Of a stretch of DNA of 18,223 nucleotides, positions 16,209 to 18,223 are shown one piece after another (the stretch's first letter is position 1; each line of letters starts with the position of its first letter). Position numbers and translations under genes: made by a program. Source of the DNA: an uncultured Bacteroidales bacterium (lineage in GTDB: Bacteria; Bacteroidota; Bacteroidia; Bacteroidales; Paludibacteraceae). Under the pieces are notes generated by a model, which made no database searches, had not been told where the DNA came from, and saw nothing but the letters and a program-made list of their open reading frames with translations. The stretch covers positions 1 to 18,223 of the forward strand of contig CAIUKZ010000158.1 of the NCBI GenBank assembly GCA_903899865.1, written 5' to 3'.

Positions 16209-17885
16209 TTATTGTATTTTTACAAAATGAATACACTTTTTTTGTGTTTTGAGAATATAACAGCCGGCGTTTAAGCTACTTAAATCAAGATCTGTTTTAT
16301 TTGTTTTGATATTATTGAATACAAGTAATTTTCTTCCGGACAGATCATAAATTTCAACATTATTCAAATCCTCAATCGTTTCCAAGTGGGCTACACTTTT
16401 TACCGGATTCGGATATAAAATAAAATCTTTTTCTGTAATCTCATTAACAGCAGTCATGGTATTCGGACGTATTAATAATGCATTAACATAAAAGGATTTA
16501 TTTGCATTTGTATTATTACTACCTACTCCAACCACGATAGAAATAGTGCCATTTGTTTGTGGACTAATCCCTTTTAACGAAAGCACATTGGTGGTATTGT
16601 TTGATGCATTTATTACACCACTGAGCGTATTTGTTCCCGTAACTGTAAAGGAGGTTTCGCAGTTGTCAGCCATTCCACTTTGACCTGAAAAAAAATCAAA
16701 ATCATATTTCTTATTAGCAACCAATCCCGATAATAAAAATCCACCTGTTGGTTCCAATTTATTTTCAAAAACAACTCCATTGCCATAAAAACTTTCGCTG
16801 GATACTTCGCTTGGAATGTTAAATCCTGTGTTTGTTGTCAAAGGTCCTGTGCCAGATATATTACTAAACGCATCGTTCACGGTAATAGAAACACCTGTAT
16901 TTGCAGCAGCTGTATCAGACAATGAATAAATTTTACTGCCCACTGCCACTGAACTATGATTATTCCAAGGAGAAGGAGCAAGCTTGCTGCCGAAATTTAC
17001 AAACACTTCTTTATTTATTCCGATAGGGGGACCGAACACCGAATCAGCCATTGAAGTTACGCTATCGGCTTTTAACAAAGCATAATGAGCGGCATTTTGT
17101 GCTACATTAGCTTCAGCATTTGTTACTCCAGCAGGCGAGAATGTATTCCCGATAGCCGACTTACCCAACAATTTTTCGTACCAGACACATGCTGCGGTAT
17201 ATCGTCCGAGTCCATAAGATAAATGATAACCATCGCGACAAAAGTTATCTCCAACATAGCTTGAACGTCCGTTTTGAATGGCGGTACCTGCCGGAATGAT
17301 AATGTTAATCCCCACCTTAGCAGCAGCTTTGTTGGTGGCACTGACGATGGAGTCGTACATCAATATTTGATTATTGCTATAATTTACAAAACCCGCGTGA
17401 GTAGAATTAGTTGCGTATGCCCATGTGCGGTGCATACAATATTTTACATTCGGATTAGTAGCTATTCCTTTCACGTAATTCAGCAGATTTGTTAGATAAG
17501 GGAAATAGGTATTATACATACCAGAATATTGACTCACTTGTTGAAACGTGATGTAGTCCCAGTTATCATCTGCGACTGCTTTGGCTATAGTGTAGTTTGT
17601 TGTGTTTGTAAGTACTCCATTTACAACTTTCCGATACTCATAGCCTGCGCCATTGGTGTTTGCATAGTTCCAATGTGTTTGTAAATCGCATCCACCCCTA
17701 TACAGATTACCTACAACAACGTTTACTCCGCCAGCCTTCGATAAATCGTCTAAATATTCCTGTGCAGCATCTTCCGAAAAACTATTGCCAATAGCCAATA
17801 TTTTAATAGTATCCTGTCCATTTACCACAGAAAGGGTGGTAAATAAAAAAATGAAAAGGAGCATTTTAATTTTTTGATAATTCAT
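16209..17885 (-). CDS. Secreted SGNH-hydrolase-like (DUF4886-type) protein with T9SS type A sorting domain
   Basis: The 558-residue protein has a signal peptide ending VVNG before Gln24. An SGNH-hydrolase-like domain spans about 27-245: ILAIGNSFSEDA at 29-40 places the nucleophilic Ser at 35, and DGYHLSYGLGRY at 218-229 supplies the Asp218/His221 pair. This matches the DUF4886 type, found near polysaccharide-degradation genes and thought to be esterase-like. A middle beta-rich region (about 293-475, VFVNFGSKL to NALLIRP) looks like a binding or spacer domain. Residues about 483-558 are a type A T9SS sorting domain (FILYPNPVKS, VEIYDLSGRKLL, LNAGCYILK), so the protein should cross the outer membrane by type IX secretion and be released or anchored to the surface. 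The substrate is unknown; an ester on a glycan is a guess. Repeat elements lie on both sides. Confidence 0.85.
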   Translation of the reverse strand: MNYQKIKMLLFIFLFTTLSVVNGQDTIKILAIGNSFSEDAAQEYLDDLSKAGGVNVVVGNLYRGGCDLQTHWNYANTNGAGYEYRKVVNGVLTNTTNYTIAKAVADDNWDYITFQQVSQYSGMYNTYFPYLTNLLNYVKGIATNPNVKYCMHRTWAYATNSTHAGFVNYSNNQILMYDSIVSATNKAAAKVGINIIIPAGTAIQNGRSSYVGDNFCRDGYHLSYGLGRYTAACVWYEKLLGKSAIGNTFSPAGVTNAEANVAQNAAHYALLKADSVTSMADSVFGPPIGINKEVFVNFGSKLAPSPWNNHSSVAVGSKIYSLSDTAAANTGVSITVNDAFSNISGTGPLTTNTGFNIPSEVSSESFYGNGVVFENKLEPTGGFLLSGLVANKKYDFDFFSGQSGMADNCETSFTVTGTNTLSGVINASNNTTNVLSLKGISPQTNGTISIVVGVGSNNTNANKSFYVNALLIRPNTMTAVNEITEKDFILYPNPVKSVAHLETIEDLNNVEIYDLSGRKLLVFNNIKTNKTDLDLSSLNAGCYILKTQKKCIHFVKIQ

Positions 17886-17958
17886 GTTTTTAAGTAGATA
17901 ATATTAATTATTGTCACATTTGTTAAAACCATTTAAAGTTATCTGTTTTGTCACCATC

Positions 17959-18082
17959 GACCTCTATCCCTAACCCTTTCTCCCGAGGAGAAAGGGGACA
18001 AGGCAGCTCATTTTACGAGTTTCGAGTGAATTTCTAACTCGGCAAAGTCCCTCTCCTCGGGAGAGGGATTTAGGGAGAGGTC
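17959..18082. repeat. Long imperfect inverted repeat between divergent genes
   Basis: The left arm 17959-17999 (starts GACCTCTATCCC, contains CTCCCGAGGAG, ends GGGGAC) and right arm 18047-18082 (starts GTCCCTCTCCTC, ends GGGAGAGGTC) are inverse complements with a few mismatches and gaps around a 47-nt loop. Each arm also holds a small self-complementary core, CTCC-CGAGGAG or CTCCTCGGGAG. GC content is far above the flanks. It does not resemble the 15824-16138 element. It probably represents a dispersed intergenic repeat; a structure in the 5' region of the right-hand gene is possible. Confidence 0.75.
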
Positions 18083-18179
18083 AACTTGATGAAACCTAAC
18101 AATAATTGTTTTAAATTACTTAAATGTAAGAATACTGTCTGAAAAATAAATCAAAAACTAACTAATAAATCATATCACT

Positions 18180-18223
18180 ATGAAAACAAAATCGATTTTT
18201 AGATTCGCAGTTATAGCGATTGC
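18180..18223 (+). CDS. Start of an unidentified gene, cut by the window edge, with a signal-peptide-like N-terminus
   Basis: The ATG at 18180 opens a frame reading MKTKSIFRFAVIAI before the sequence ends. A short basic stretch followed by hydrophobic residues looks like the beginning of a signal peptide, so an exported protein is likely. It diverges from the SGNH-like gene. The AT-rich upstream stretch (AATAAATCATATCACT) fits the phylum's translation starts. No function can be given. Confidence 0.6.
   Translation, partial: MKTKSIFRFAVIAI

Overview
The window looks like a chromosomal fragment from a member of the Bacteroidota. Four things point that way: a type IX secretion (T9SS) C-terminal sorting domain on a secreted protein, signal peptides cleaved before Gln, a BspA-type leucine-rich-repeat giant, and start regions with TAnnTTTG-like -7 boxes instead of Shine-Dalgarno sequences. 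No genus can be named from the sequence alone. No rRNA, tRNA, CRISPR array, transposase or phage gene was seen.

Left part (1-5786, all minus strand): a housekeeping run read right to left as folK-like, uridine phosphorylase-like, phosphoethanolamine transferase-like, mnmE and selO, with gaps of 2, 33, 75 and 111 nt. The close spacing suggests at least partial co-transcription. The functions are mixed (pterin/folate, nucleoside salvage, envelope lipid modification, tRNA wobble modification, protein AMPylation). The transferase gene is visibly richer in A+T than its neighbours. selO is cut by the left edge.

Middle (5857-14335, all minus strand): an ECF sigma factor with a hairpin behind it, a 409-nt AT-rich gap, lipA (lipoyl synthase), and a 2200-residue secreted protein built from six copies of a cap-plus-leucine-rich-repeat module. 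lipA starts only 32 nt after the giant gene stops.

Right part: a DbpA-like DEAD-box RNA helicase (plus strand) diverges from the giant gene, and both appear to have promoters very close to their starts. Beyond the helicase lies a compact 315-bp repeat element with terminal inverted repeats and a large interior palindrome. It is followed by a secreted SGNH-hydrolase-like (DUF4886-type) protein with a T9SS tail (minus strand), a second unrelated inverted repeat, and the first codons of a plus-strand gene cut by the right edge.

I do not see a clear new multi-gene system. The observations most worth following are the periodic six-module architecture of the giant protein, the 315-bp nested palindromic element, and the secreted hydrolase gene bracketed by two different repeat elements.
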